Shown: in pieces, positions 33,925 through 42,769 of the stretch | Layout of the letters: each line of letters starts with the position of its first letter | Numbering within the stretch: position 1 is the stretch's first letter | The notes under the pieces: generated by a model | Seen by the model: only the letters and a program-made list of their open reading frames with translations | Databases searched by the model: none | Told to the model about the DNA's origin: nothing | Translations under genes and position numbers: made by a program | Assembly: GCF_021398735.1 (NCBI RefSeq) | Contig: NZ_CP090349.1 | Span: 3,109,001 to 3,173,000 of the forward strand | Source of the DNA: Methylobacterium oryzae | GTDB lineage: Bacteria; Pseudomonadota; Alphaproteobacteria; Rhizobiales; Beijerinckiaceae | DNA length: 64,000 nt | Reading direction: 5' to 3'

Positions 33925-35271
33925 TCAGGCGACGCTGCCGTAGAGGTCGTAGGCCTCGGCCCGGTCGATCTTCACCGTGACGATGTCGCCGACCCGCACC
34001 GGGCGCCGGAACGCGGCGTGGACATTGCCGTCGATCTCCGGCGCGTCGGCCTTGGACCGGCCCCGTGCGACCCCGCCCTCGACGGAATCGACGATGATGG
34101 GCAGCCGCTTGCCGACCTTGGCCCGCTGCAGCCGGAGCGCGATGCCGTTCTGGGTCTCCATGAACCGGCGCTTGCGCTCGGCCTTCACCGCCGGGGGCAC
34201 GAGGTCGCCCAGCGCGTTGGCGGTGGCGCCCGCCACCGGCTCGTACTCGAAGCAGCCGACCCGATCGAGCTTGGCCTCCTGCAGCCAGGCCAGCAGCTCC
34301 TCGAACTCGGCCTCGGTCTCGCCCGGGAAGCCGACGATGAAGGTCGAGCGGATCGCCAGCTCCGGGCAGATCTGCCGCCAGCTGCGGATCCGGTCGAGCT
34401 GGCGCTCCTGGTTGCCGGGGCGGCGCATGCGCTTGAGCACCGAGGGGCTCGCGTGCTGGAGCGGCATGTCGAGGTAGGGGAGCACCTTGCCCTCGGCCAT
34501 CAGCGGGATGACCTCGTCCACGTGCGGGTAGGGGTAGACGTAGTGCAACCGCACCCAAGCGCCGAGCTCGCCGAGTTCCCGGGTCAGGTCGTAGAACTTC
34601 GCCCGGACCTGCCGGTCGCGCCACGGGCTCTCACTGTAGCGGATGTCGACGCCGTAGGCGCTGGTGTCCTGGCTGACGACCAGCAGCTCCTTCACGCCGG
34701 CCTTCACCAGCTTCTCGGCCTCGCGCAGCACGTCGGCGGCGGGGCGGCTGACGAGGTTCCCGCGCAAGCTCGGGATGATGCAGAAGCTGCAGCGGTTGCT
34801 GCACCCCTCCGAGATCTTCAGGTAGGCGTAGTGGCGCGGGGTGAGCTTGATCCCCTGCGGCGGCACGAGGTCGAGGAACGGGTCGTGGGCCGGCGGCACC
34901 GCCTCGTGGACGGCCGCCACCACCGACTCGTAGGCCTGGGGCCCGGTCACCGCCAGGAGGTCGGGGTACTTCTCGCGGATCTCCTCCGGCTGCGCGCCCA
35001 TGCAGCCGGTGACGATGACGCGGCCGTTCTCCGCCATGGCCTCGCCGATGGCCGAGAGCGACTCCGCCTTGGCGGAATCGAGGAAGCCGCAGGTGTTGAC
35101 GATCACCACGTCGGCGCCGTCGTGCCGCCGGGCCAGCTCGTAGCCCTCGGCGCGCAGATGGGTGAGGATCCGCTCGGAATCGACCAGCGCCTTCGGGCAG
35201 CCCAGCGAGACGAACGAGATTTTCGGGGCGGCGCCGGGAGCGGGGCCGCGGGGAGCGGGCGTGGCGGTCAT
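33925..35271 (-). CDS. rimO: Ribosomal protein S12 methylthiotransferase RimO
   Basis: A 448-residue radical-SAM enzyme that methylthiolates an aspartate of ribosomal protein S12. Order: N-terminal MTTase domain with cysteines in SLGCPK, NTCGF and VTGCMGAQ for one iron-sulphur cluster; radical-SAM CxxxCxxC in [19 protein letters not shown]-terminal TRAM domain ([22 protein letters not shown]). [12 protein letters not shown] separates RimO from MiaB. The start is placed at ATG 35271; the frame is open a further 391 codons without homology. Confidence 0.96.
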   Translation of the reverse strand: MTATPAPRGPAPGAAPKISFVSLGCPKALVDSERILTHLRAEGYELARRHDGADVVIVNTCGFLDSAKAESLSAIGEAMAENGRVIVTGCMGAQPEEIREKYPDLLAVTGPQAYESVVAAVHEAVPPAHDPFLDLVPPQGIKLTPRHYAYLKISEGCSNRCSFCIIPSLRGNLVSRPAADVLREAEKLVKAGVKELLVVSQDTSAYGVDIRYSESPWRDRQVRAKFYDLTRELGELGAWVRLHYVYPYPHVDEVIPLMAEGKVLPYLDMPLQHASPSVLKRMRRPGNQERQLDRIRSWRQICPELAIRSTFIVGFPGETEAEFEELLAWLQEAKLDRVGCFEYEPVAGATANALGDLVPPAVKAERKRRFMETQNGIALRLQRAKVGKRLPIIVDSVEGGVARGRSKADAPEIDGNVHAAFRRPVRVGDIVTVKIDRAEAYDLYGSVA

Positions 35272-35628
35272 GGCATTCGGGTCGGACAGTCCGGCGGGGC
35301 GATCGGCCGCCCGGCGCGCGGGACCAGGAATTCGGGGTCGCGCTCCTATACAGGCTCCCGCGCCTCCGCGCGAGGCCGGCCGCCGCAGGGGTGCCCGGCC
35401 CTGCGCGCGAGCCTGAGCCCGGGCGCGGATCCTATCGCTACGGCAGAGCTTTGCGGCCGGCTCCTCAGACCCCACATCAGGATTGGGCGGCGCGGCCCTG
35501 CGCCCCGGACACGGCCCGCCCGCGCGCGGCGGCGGGGCCTGCGTGGAACTGCCGCTTCCCCCGCGGCATCGCCTGTGCGACGGCAGCGGATGACGCACAG
35601 CCCGAGGATAACGGCCCCGAACCCGGTC
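35272..35628. other. Divergent rimO/pabB promoter region
   Basis: About 357 bp separate rimO from pabB. If pabB starts at ATG 35590 the region is shorter. No operator or gene is recognised. Confidence 0.4.
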
Positions 35629-37002
35629 ATGTGGACCCGAGAGATCCCCTTCATCGATCCCGTCGCGGCGGCGGCCCGGCTGCGCGCCCTGCCCGGGCTC
35701 GCCTTCCTCGACAGCGCCATGCGGCACGACCCGCTGGGGCGGCACTCGATCGTGGCCGCCGACCCGTTCGCGCGGTTCCGCTACCGCGACGGGCGCGCGA
35801 CCCTCGACGGGAGGCCGGTGGCGGGCGGCCCGATGGCCGCGCTCCGGGCCTGCCTCGAACCCTACCGGCTCGAGGCAGGCCCGGAGCCGTTCCCCGGCGG
35901 GGCGATCGGGTACCTCGCCTACGACCTCGGCGCGGCGCTGGAGCGGGTGGCGCCGCCCGCCCGGCGGGCGGGGCTCACCCACGACATCGCGCTGAACCTC
36001 TACGACACCGCGCTGGTCGTCGACCACGCCGCCGGCACGGGCCGGCTCGTCGCCACGGGTTTCCCCGAGACCGCGCCGGACGCGCGGCGGGCCCGCGCGG
36101 AGGCGCGGCTCGCCCGCTTCGCCGACCTGCTCGGCGGCGCGGAGCCGCCGGTCCCGGCCCCCGCCCGGACGGCCCAGCCGCTCGCGTGGCGCTCGAACTT
36201 CGACCGACAAAGCTATGAAGAAGCAGTCGAAAAGGTCCGCACCTACATCCGGGCCGGCGACATCTACCAGGCCAACATCGCCCAGCGCTTCGTCGCCGAC
36301 CTGCCGGCCGGCTTCGACCCGTTCGCCCTCTACCGGCGGCTGCGCGAGACCAACCCGGCGACCTTCGGGGCCTACCTGGAACAGGAGGGCCTGACCGTCG
36401 CCTCGTCCTCGCCGGAGCGGTTCATCCGCCTCGACGGACGGCACGTGGAGACGCGCCCGATCAAGGGCACCGCCCGCCGCCTCGACGACCCGGCGGCCGA
36501 CCGGGCGGCGGCCGAGGCGCTCCAGGCCAGCGTCAAGGAGCGGGCCGAGAACGTCATGATCGTCGACCTACTGCGCAACGACCTGTCGCGGGTCTGCCGG
36601 CCGGGCACCGTCGCCGTGCCGACCCTGTGCGGCCTGGAGACCTACGCCAACGTCCACCATCTGGTGTCGGTGGTGACCGGCGACCTCCGCGACGGGCTCG
36701 ACGCCCTCGACCTCCTGGAAGGGACCTTCCCGGGCGGCTCGATCACGGGCGCGCCGAAGATCCGCGCCATGGACATCATCACCGAGATCGAGGGCGACGC
36801 GCGGGAACTCTACTGCGGCGCCATCGGCCGGATCGGCTTCGACGGGGCGCTCGACACGTCGATCGCGATCCGCACCGTGTTCATGGACGACCGGCAGGCG
36901 GTCCTGCAGGCCGGGGGCGGGGTGACGCTGCTGTCGGAGCCCGGCCCGGAATACGACGAGACCCTGGCCAAGGCCGCCCGCGTGTTCGAGGCCTTCGCAT
37001 GA
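35629..37002 (+). CDS. pabB: Aminodeoxychorismate synthase component I
   Basis: A 457-residue chorismate-utilising enzyme making 4-amino-4-deoxychorismate for p-aminobenzoate and folate. It has the PabB-type N-terminus [12 protein letters not shown] and the C-terminal chorismate-binding domain ([31 protein letters not shown] with the PabB lysine, [31 protein letters not shown]). The PIKGT sequence distinguishes PabB from anthranilate synthase (PLAGT). ATG 35629 is taken at the conserved start; an in-frame ATG at 35590 is possible. Its stop overlaps the pabA start (ATGA). Confidence 0.93.
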   Translation: MWTREIPFIDPVAAAARLRALPGLAFLDSAMRHDPLGRHSIVAADPFARFRYRDGRATLDGRPVAGGPMAALRACLEPYRLEAGPEPFPGGAIGYLAYDLGAALERVAPPARRAGLTHDIALNLYDTALVVDHAAGTGRLVATGFPETAPDARRARAEARLARFADLLGGAEPPVPAPARTAQPLAWRSNFDRQSYEEAVEKVRTYIRAGDIYQANIAQRFVADLPAGFDPFALYRRLRETNPATFGAYLEQEGLTVASSSPERFIRLDGRHVETRPIKGTARRLDDPAADRAAAEALQASVKERAENVMIVDLLRNDLSRVCRPGTVAVPTLCGLETYANVHHLVSVVTGDLRDGLDALDLLEGTFPGGSITGAPKIRAMDIITEIEGDARELYCGAIGRIGFDGALDTSIAIRTVFMDDRQAVLQAGGGVTLLSEPGPEYDETLAKAARVFEAFA

Positions 37003-37613
37003 TCCTCGTCCTCGACAATTACGACTCGTTCGTCTTCAACGTCGTCCGTTACCTGGAGGAGCTCGGCGAGACGGTCCGGGTCGTGCGCAACGACGCGCTG
37101 GACGTCCCCGGCATCCGGGCGCTGGAGCCGGAGGCCCTGGTGGTCTCGCCCGGGCCCTGCACCCCCGCGGAGGCCGGGATCTCCCTGCCGGCGATCCGCG
37201 ACCTGTCGGGCGCGGTGCCGATCCTCGGCGTCTGCCTCGGCCATCAGGCGATCGGCGCGGCCTTCGGCGGCACGGTCGCGCGGGCACAGCGCCCCCTCCA
37301 CGGGCAGATGACGCCGATCGCCCATACCGGCGAGCGCCTGTTTTCCGGAATCCCGGCGCCGATGCCGGTCGGGCGCTACCACTCGCTGGTCGTGAATCCC
37401 GGCCCCGACATGGAAAGATACCTCTCGGTCGACGCGGTCTCGCAGGAGGGGGAGGTGATGGCGCTGTCGCACCGGACCCACCCGACCTACGGCATCCAGT
37501 TCCACCCGGAATCGGTCCTGACCGAGGGCGGCCACGCCCTGTTCGCCAATTTCCTGGATCTCGCCCGCGCGTGGCGGGAGAGGCCGGAGGGGCGCCGCGA
37601 TGCTGTGGCGTGA
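36999..37613 (+). CDS. pabA: Aminodeoxychorismate synthase glutamine amidotransferase
   Basis: A 204-residue class I glutamine amidotransferase supplying ammonia to PabB. The oxyanion strand is VVSPGPCTP, the nucleophile cysteine sits in LGVCLGHQAIG, and the His-Glu pair in IQFHPESVLTEGG. Overlap with pabB by four bases and with pabC by 14 bases indicates translational coupling. As in many bacteria it might also serve anthranilate synthase, but the operon favours folate. Confidence 0.94.
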   Translation: MILVLDNYDSFVFNVVRYLEELGETVRVVRNDALDVPGIRALEPEALVVSPGPCTPAEAGISLPAIRDLSGAVPILGVCLGHQAIGAAFGGTVARAQRPLHGQMTPIAHTGERLFSGIPAPMPVGRYHSLVVNPGPDMERYLSVDAVSQEGEVMALSHRTHPTYGIQFHPESVLTEGGHALFANFLDLARAWRERPEGRRDAVA

Positions 37614-38463
37614 CGGGGCGCTTCTGCCCGGAACCACGGCTCCGCTCGACCACACCGACCGCGGCCTGACGCTCGGCGACGGCCTGTTCGACACCGCACT
37701 GGCGCTCGGCGGCCGCGTCGCCTTCGAAGACGCCCATATCGCCCGGCTCGTGGCCTCCGCGGAGACGCTGGGGATCCCCGCCGAACCCGAGCGGATCCGT
37801 GCGGCCATGCGGGACCTCGCGGGTCAGGGGGAGCGGCTCGCGATCCGGACCACGCTGACGCGCGGCTCCGGCCCGCGCGGCCTGAGACCGCCGGACGCGC
37901 CGAACCCGACCCTGTTCGCCACCGCGGCCGCGAGCGCCAGGGCCGCGTCCTTCGCGCCCCTGCGCCTGTGGCCGACGGCCATCGCCCGCAACGACACCTC
38001 CCCCGCCGCCCGCCTGAAGACGCTGGGCTATCTCGACGCGGTGCTGGCCGCCCGCGAGGCCGCCGCCGCGGGGTTCGACGAGGCGCTGTTCCGCAACACC
38101 CGGGGCCGCGTCGCCTGCGCGGGCACCGGCAATCTCTTCGCCCTGTTCGGCGCCAATCTGGTGACGCCCCCGCTCGGGGACGGCGTGCTCGCCGGCATCG
38201 TGCGGGCGGAGGTGCTGGGTCTCGCCGCCGGATGCGGGCTGCGGGCCGAGGAACGGTCGCTCGGCCTGCCCGATCTCCTCGGCGCGGAGGCCGTGTTCCT
38301 GACCAACTCCCTGCGGCTCCTGGCCCCCGTGACGGCCATCGGCGACACGGCCTTCCCGAGCGCCGGCCCAGGCGCCGGCCATCCGGCGGTGACCCGCCTC
38401 GTGGCGGCCCTGCGCGCCCGCGTGGCGCAGGCCTGCGGCGTCACGGAGGACGCGGTCGCGTGA
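37600..38463 (+). CDS. pabC: Aminodeoxychorismate lyase (class IV aminotransferase)
   Basis: A 287-residue fold-type IV PLP enzyme that releases p-aminobenzoate and pyruvate from aminodeoxychorismate. Features: LTLGDGLFDTAL near the start, RTTLTRGSGPRG, the Schiff-base lysine in AARLKTLGYLDAVLA, GNLFALFG and VFLTNSLRLLAPV. D-amino-acid or branched-chain aminotransferases share the fold, but the pabBA context decides. It overlaps pabA by 14 bases and the next gene by four (GTGA). Confidence 0.9.
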   Translation: MLWRDGALLPGTTAPLDHTDRGLTLGDGLFDTALALGGRVAFEDAHIARLVASAETLGIPAEPERIRAAMRDLAGQGERLAIRTTLTRGSGPRGLRPPDAPNPTLFATAAASARAASFAPLRLWPTAIARNDTSPAARLKTLGYLDAVLAAREAAAAGFDEALFRNTRGRVACAGTGNLFALFGANLVTPPLGDGVLAGIVRAEVLGLAAGCGLRAEERSLGLPDLLGAEAVFLTNSLRLLAPVTAIGDTAFPSAGPGAGHPAVTRLVAALRARVAQACGVTEDAVA

Positions 38464-38966
38464 CCGAGGCGTCAATCGAGACTTGGCGGCGCCGGCTGCG
38501 CTACGCGCTCGCGGCGATCTACGGGTTCATCGGCGTGGTCCACCTCGTGGCGACCGACGCGATGCTGCCGCTCATGCCCGACTGGGTGCCGCAGCCGCGG
38601 CTCGTCATCCTGGCGACCGGCCTGTGCGAGATCGCGGGCGCGGTCGGCCTCCTCACCGGGCGGTTCCGCCGGGCGGCCGCGCTCGGCCTCGCCCTCTACG
38701 CGGTCTGCGTCTACCCGGCGAACCTCAAGCACGCGTTCGAGCACGTCCACGTCGAGGGCATCCCGGATTCCTGGTGGTACCACGGGCCGCGGCTCGCGTT
38801 TCAGCCGGTCTTCGTCTGGGCGGCGCTCTGGGCCGGCGGCCTGATCGACTGGCCGTTCGGCGGCCGCTGCGGGTCCGGACAGGGCGCGACCGAGATCTCC
38901 GGTGATCCGGCACGGCCGCCGAAAGATCCGGATCCCGACGCGCCGGCAACCATCCGCGAACCTTGA
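38460..38966 (+). CDS. DoxX-like integral membrane protein
   Basis: A 168-residue membrane protein with four predicted hydrophobic helices (IYGFIGVVHLVAT; LVILATGLCEIAGAVGLL; AAALGLALYAVCVYPANL; FQPVFVWAALWAGGLIDW). It resembles the DoxX/DoxD family of small membrane oxidoreductase-associated proteins. CVYPANLKHAFEH is typical. The polar C-terminal tail is Asp/Pro-rich. It starts with GTG overlapping the pabC stop, so it is the fourth gene of the pab operon; why it is coupled to folate synthesis is unclear. Confidence 0.75.
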   Translation: MTEASIETWRRRLRYALAAIYGFIGVVHLVATDAMLPLMPDWVPQPRLVILATGLCEIAGAVGLLTGRFRRAAALGLALYAVCVYPANLKHAFEHVHVEGIPDSWWYHGPRLAFQPVFVWAALWAGGLIDWPFGGRCGSGQGATEISGDPARPPKDPDPDAPATIREP

Positions 38967-39092
38967 TCACAGGATCCCGGGATCCCCGGATCCCGGCAGG
39001 CTTTGATCCCAGGATCCTGGCCGATCGACCGGCCGGAAGCCGCCGCGCGGGCCGGAAGACCGGTCGGCCCGGCGGCGATACGGGCGGACGAC

Positions 39093-39275
39093 ATGCCGAA
39101 GCGCCGCGACCCGGGCCGATCGCCCCCGCCTCCGCCGGACGCGGTGCCGGAGACCGTGCCGGACCGCGACGCGGTGGAGCGCGCCCTGGAAACGGTCCTC
39201 GACCGCCTGCGCCCGAAGCCGGGCGGCGCGCCGCGGGGCAGCCGGAAGCCGCGCCCGGACGGGGCGGGCGGCTGA
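39093..39275 (+). CDS. Possible small basic protein, unknown
   Basis: A 60-residue frame (MPKRRDPGRSPPPPPDAVPE then a short charged helix DRDAVERALETVLDRL). The helix looks like coding sequence; the rest is Pro/Arg-rich. No ribosome binding site is convincing. It could equally be a GC-rich spurious frame. Confidence 0.3.
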   Translation: MPKRRDPGRSPPPPPDAVPETVPDRDAVERALETVLDRLRPKPGGAPRGSRKPRPDGAGG

Positions 39276-39391
39276 GCCCCGAAAGGTTCCTCCACAGGGC
39301 GAAGATATCGCCCGGATACGGCCGGCCGGACCGGAGTTCCCCGGAGGACGCCGCCGAACACGGCGCGTGGACCCCAGCGGAGACAGACCGA

Positions 39392-39937
39392 ATGGCCAAG
39401 CAGAAGACGCTGCAGGACGCCTTCTACGAGACCTTGAAGGACGTCTACTACGCCGAGAAGCAGTCGGTGAAAGCCCTCAAGAAATCCGCCAAGGCGGCGG
39501 AGCACGACGAGCTGCGCCAAGCCTTCGAGACCCACGCCGAGGAGAGCGCCCAGCAGGTGGAGCGCCTGACGCAGGTCTTCGAGATCATCGGCAAGCCGAC
39601 CCGGGCCAAGACCTGCGAGGCGATGCAGGGCATCGTCTCGGAGATGGAGGAGGACCTCGACGACTTCGCCGACAGCCCGGCCGCCGACGCGGTGCTGGCC
39701 GCCTGCGCCCAGGCGGTGGAGCACTACGAGATCGCCCGCTACGGCACCCTGAAGACCTGGGCGGCCCAGCTCGGCTACGCGGACGCCGCCCAGCTCCTGG
39801 ACGAGACCCTGCAGGAGGAGAAGCGGACCGACGCGCTGCTCTCGAAGATCGCCGAGTCGATCAACGCCGCGGGCGAGCCCGGCGGGGCGGAGCCGGACGC
39901 GGAGCCGTCGAAGGGCCGGGGGAAGAAGGCCGCCTGA
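39392..39937 (+). CDS. YciE/YciF-type ferroxidase-like stress protein (DUF892)
   Basis: A 181-residue helical-bundle protein of the DUF892/YciF family. The start KTLQDAFYETLKDVYYAEKQ, followed by LRQAFETHAEESAQQVERL and AQAVEHYEIARYGTLKTWA, supplies the Glu and His residues expected of a ferritin-like di-iron site. YciF proteins are induced by general stress in enterobacteria. The Lys-rich tail (KGRGKKAA) may bind nucleic acid. GGAGAC precedes ATG 39392. A hairpin follows between this gene and a convergent one. Confidence 0.9.
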   Translation: MAKQKTLQDAFYETLKDVYYAEKQSVKALKKSAKAAEHDELRQAFETHAEESAQQVERLTQVFEIIGKPTRAKTCEAMQGIVSEMEEDLDDFADSPAADAVLAACAQAVEHYEIARYGTLKTWAAQLGYADAAQLLDETLQEEKRTDALLSKIAESINAAGEPGGAEPDAEPSKGRGKKAA

Positions 39938-39961
39938 CCGCGCACCGGCCGCGCGGGCGGG

Positions 39962-39981
39962 CCGGCGCCCCCGGGCGCCGG
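39962..39981. terminator. Bidirectional terminator hairpin
   Basis: CCGGCGCCC and GGGCGCCGG form a 9-bp GC stem around CC between convergent genes. A second C/G hairpin (around 39991-40004) follows. Confidence 0.6.
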
Positions 39982-40015
39982 TTCGCCGCCGCCCCGCGGG
40001 GGCGTCAGTTCGCCG

Positions 40016-40345
40016 TCAGTTCGTCTTCTCGATGGCGCTCAGCGGCGTCCAGTAGCAGCGATCCTGCGTGTCCTTCAGGGCGAGGCAGCCGTAGCTCATC
40101 GTCCGGGACTCGAGCCGGACCTCCTCGCCGGGCTTGAACGACCGGCACTCGCCGCTGGCGAGGCTGCCCTGCAGCAGCTGGCCGAACCCGGACTCGTCGC
40201 CCGCCATGACCAGCTTGAACAGGCGGTCCGTGACCTCCTGGGTGTGGCACCCGAACCGCTCCTGGAGGATGGTCTCGGCCGCGGCCGGCCGGGACAGGGC
40301 GGCGGTGACGGCGAGGACGGCGAGGGCGGGCAGGGCGAAGCGCAT
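40016..40345 (-). CDS. Small exported protein, unknown function
   Basis: A 109-residue protein with a signal peptide (MRFALPALAVLAVTAALSRP, cleavage near AAA-ET at 24). A mature domain of about 85 residues contains three cysteines (FGCHTQE, GECRSF, YGCLAL) plus one in DRCYWTP, so two disulphides are possible. I do not recognise the family. The upstream frame is GC artefact. No strong ribosome binding site. Likely periplasmic. Confidence 0.65.
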   Translation of the reverse strand: MRFALPALAVLAVTAALSRPAAAETILQERFGCHTQEVTDRLFKLVMAGDESGFGQLLQGSLASGECRSFKPGEEVRLESRTMSYGCLALKDTQDRCYWTPLSAIEKTN

Positions 40346-40406
40346 GCGCGGAACATATCCGCGCGCCGCGACGTGTCGAGCCCTCGCCGCGCGGGGGCGC
40401 CGCGGA

Positions 40407-40466
40407 GGATCGCCGCGGGGATCGCCGCGGCGATCGCCGCGAAGGCAGCCGCGAAGGCAGCCGGCC
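40407..40466. repeat. 12-bp tandem repeat, five units
   Basis: GGATCGCCGCGG occurs twice exactly, followed by CGATCGCCGCGA, AGGCAGCCGCGA and AGGCAGCCGGCC. It lies between two same-strand genes in the promoter region of the small exported protein. Confidence 0.75.
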
Positions 40467-40503
40467 CGGTCGGGCGGCGCGTCCGGGCGAGGGCCGATCC
40501 GCG

Positions 40504-40881
40504 CTACCCGGCGACGGGCCTGACCACGACGTCCTCGGCGTAGACGAGGGTTGCCATGACACCGGACCGGATCCGATCGAAGACCGCGTCGAGATCCCCC
40601 ACGCTCTGCATCAGCACGGCGCACGAGAGGGCGACGATCTGCGGGGTGCACTCCGTCCCTTCGGCGAGGAACTCGCGGATCGCGTCGACGAGGGACGCGG
40701 TGGCGTCCGCCTCCGCGGAGACGTCGAGGACGTGCAGGCAATCCTGCCGCAGGGACACGAGATCGCCGTCCACGACCGAGACCCATTGCCGGTCGTGATC
40801 GTAGATGAGCCAGCGCACCGACCCCGCCGCCACGGGGGCCAGTCCCGCGAGGTAGCGCCGAGCGGCCGCGTCGTCGAACAT
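40504..40881 (-). CDS. Hypothetical protein, unknown function
   Basis: A 125-residue cytoplasmic protein that I do not recognise. A strand-rich start (SVRWLIYDHDRQWVSVVDGD) precedes a helical core and AEDVVVRPVAG at the end. No catalytic motif is clear. The composition and hydrophobic pattern look like real coding sequence. ATG 40881 lacks a strong ribosome binding site. Confidence 0.6.
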   Translation of the reverse strand: MFDDAAARRYLAGLAPVAAGSVRWLIYDHDRQWVSVVDGDLVSLRQDCLHVLDVSAEADATASLVDAIREFLAEGTECTPQIVALSCAVLMQSVGDLDAVFDRIRSGVMATLVYAEDVVVRPVAG

Positions 40882-41012
40882 GGCACGGGTTTAACGCCCG
40901 CCCGCCGGAACGCCAACGCGTCGGATCACCGTTTCGGAGCCCGACGGATCCGCCGCGACGAGCCGGCATCTCGGGCCGCGAGCGGGCAGGGCGGGGCGGC
41001 CTGACAGCGCCG

Positions 41013-41930
41013 CTACGCCTGTCCCGCCGCCTCGTCGCGCTTGGCCGCCTGCCACGCCGCCTCCATGGCGGCGAGGTCGGAGCGGCCGAGGGCGCCCCCG
41101 GACGCCGCGAGATGCCGCGCCATGGCGGCGAAGCGCCGCTCGAACTTGGCGGTGCCGTCGCGCAGGGCGGTCTCCGGGTCGATCCCGGCGTGCCGCGCGA
41201 GGTTCGCCACCGAGAACAGGAGGTCGCCGATCTCCTCGGACAGGGCCTCCGGGTCGCCCGCCGCCAGGGCCTCGGCGACCTCGTCGGTCTCCTCGCGGAC
41301 CTTGTCGACGACCTGGGCGGCGTCGTCCCAGTCGAAGCCGTAGGCGGCCGCCCGCCGGGAGATCTTCTCCGCCCGGGCGAGGGCCGGCAGCGCCCGCGCG
41401 ACGCCGCCGAGGGGGTCGGGCGCCGGGTCCGGCGCGAGCCCCGCGTCCCGCCGCTCCGCCTGCCGGGCCGCCCGCTCCTGCGCCTTGATCGCCGCCCACT
41501 GGGCCTCGACCGCCGCGGGGTCGCGCAGGGGCGAGCCGGCGGGCAGGGGCGCGCCGTCCGGGGTGAAGACGTGGGGGTGGCGCCGGACCAGCTTGTCGCC
41601 GATGGCGCGGGCCACGTCGTCGAACGCGAAGGCGCTCCGCTCCTCGGCCATGCGGGCGTGGAACACCACCTGGAGCAGCAGGTCGCCGAGCTCGTCGCGC
41701 AGGTCGCCGAGGTCCCCCCGCGCCACCGCGTCGGCGACCTCGTAGGCCTCCTCGATCGTGTAGGGCACGATGGTGGCGAAGCTCTGCGCCACGTCCCAGG
41801 GGCAGCCGGCGACGGGATCGCGCAGGGTCGCCATCAGGCGCAGGAGCCGGCCCAGGGGCGCCTCCGCGGCGGGATCGGCGTCCCGCCCCCCGCTCGCCCC
41901 GGACCGGCCCGCGTCGCGTGTCTCGCTCAT
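41013..41930 (-). CDS. mazG: Nucleoside triphosphate pyrophosphohydrolase MazG
   Basis: A 305-residue tandem-domain MazG that hydrolyses NTPs to NMP and PPi. Domain 1 begins LRLMATLRDPVAGCPWDVAQ and carries YTIEEAYEVADAV with the EExxE-type magnesium site. Domain 2 has KVREETDEVAEAL and EEIGDLLFSVANLARH. Length is a little above the usual 260-270 owing to an Ala-rich linker between domains (AAIKAQERAARQAERR). It probably clears aberrant nucleotides. No toxin partner lies next to it. Confidence 0.95.
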   Translation of the reverse strand: MSETRDAGRSGASGGRDADPAAEAPLGRLLRLMATLRDPVAGCPWDVAQSFATIVPYTIEEAYEVADAVARGDLGDLRDELGDLLLQVVFHARMAEERSAFAFDDVARAIGDKLVRRHPHVFTPDGAPLPAGSPLRDPAAVEAQWAAIKAQERAARQAERRDAGLAPDPAPDPLGGVARALPALARAEKISRRAAAYGFDWDDAAQVVDKVREETDEVAEALAAGDPEALSEEIGDLLFSVANLARHAGIDPETALRDGTAKFERRFAAMARHLAASGGALGRSDLAAMEAAWQAAKRDEAAGQA

Positions 41931-41983
41931 GCGGACGGGGTTAGAGCATGGCGCGGCGCAGGGAAATGCGTCTCACGGATCGC

Positions 41984-42035
41984 CGGTCCTCAGCGTCGGT
42001 CCTCAGCGCCGGGCCTCAGCGCCGGGCCTCAGACC
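41984..42035. repeat. 13-bp tandem repeat, four units
   Basis: CGGTCCTCAGCGT, CGGTCCTCAGCGC, CGGGCCTCAGCGC and CGGGCCTCAGACC follow head to tail. They end over the stop codon of the small gene at 42029. Every unit contains TCA, a stop on the minus strand. Confidence 0.8.
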
Positions 42036-42265
42036 CGGCTCGGGTCGCGCTCGCGCACCTGCTCGGCCTGCAGGCCGTTCAGGTAGCCGGTGAGGCGGCC
42101 GCTGACCGCCGGGTCGGCGCACTGCACCCAGAGCGGCGCCGGGAGGGCGCGGACGGGCAGGCGCAGCAGGAAGGCCTCGGCCGAGAGGGCCGCCTCCCGC
42201 TCGGAGGCGGCGGCCAGGAGGCGCGCCCCCGCCTGCGTGCCGATCAGGATCGCGATCGTGCTCAT
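42029..42265 (-). CDS. Small protein, unknown, coupled to upstream gene
   Basis: A 78-residue protein (MSTIAILIGTQAGARLLAAA; LLRLPVRALPAPLWVQCADP). I do not recognise it. Its ATG overlaps the stop of the preceding gene as ATGA, and GGGAGAG stands upstream, so the pair is translationally coupled. The strand-helix pattern suggests a small alpha/beta fold. Confidence 0.6.
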   Translation of the reverse strand: MSTIAILIGTQAGARLLAAASEREAALSAEAFLLRLPVRALPAPLWVQCADPAVSGRLTGYLNGLQAEQVRERDPSRV

Positions 42266-42666
42266 GGCAGCTCTCCCGGCAGCTCGCTCGGCCGCGCTCT
42301 CGGCCTCTCCGGGCCGCGCCCGTGCGGGACAACGGCGCGCGGGCCGCGGGCGTTGCGCGGCGCGCCGATCCGCGCGGGTTCCGTCGGGGCCCTCAGCTCG
42401 TCGGCCGGACGCAGAGCGGCTCCCGGGCCAGCGCCAGGGTGAACGACCACAGGATCCGGCCGAAGGGAATCGGTCAGCACCGCCCCGGTCAGGAGCATGT
42501 TGGCGGCGGTCCGGCACAGGTCGCGGGCGCGGCGGATCGCCGCCTCCGCGTCGTCCGCCTCCAGGCGGTCGCTGGCGAAGGCGAGGCCGCAGCGGCCGTC
42601 CGCGTGCTCGAGGGTGCGTCGGAGGTGATAGGCCGGCATCGCTTGGACCACCGCGAGGCGAATCAC
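42262..42666 (-). CDS. Hypothetical protein, first gene of coupled pair
   Basis: A 134-residue protein of unknown function. The first 70 residues look ordered (AYHLRRTLEHADGRCGLAFA, then LEADDAEAAIRRARDL). The tail is Pro/Arg-rich and likely disordered. The start may be GTG 42666 or ATG 42639. Its stop overlaps the start of the next small gene. Confidence 0.5.
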   Translation of the reverse strand: MIRLAVVQAMPAYHLRRTLEHADGRCGLAFASDRLEADDAEAAIRRARDLCRTAANMLLTGAVLTDSLRPDPVVVHPGAGPGAALRPADELRAPTEPARIGAPRNARGPRAVVPHGRGPERPRARPSELPGELP

Positions 42667-42769
42667 CGGCCGCCCGCGGCGCGGGCGGGAGCCGGCTGGC
42701 CAAGCTAGCGGCCCGGCGCGGGCCCGCGACTGATCCAGATCAAGCCGACGCGCATCCGCTGCCGCCCGG

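Noticed and set aside
39281..39391. Search for an EcfG general-stress promoter (GGAAC-N-CGTT) before the YciF-like gene
   Set aside because: No GGAAC with a suitably spaced CGTT was found on the coding strand.
40407..40466. Tandem 12-mers considered as a CRISPR-like array
   Set aside because: Units are contiguous without spacers and diverge gradually; they are a simple tandem repeat.
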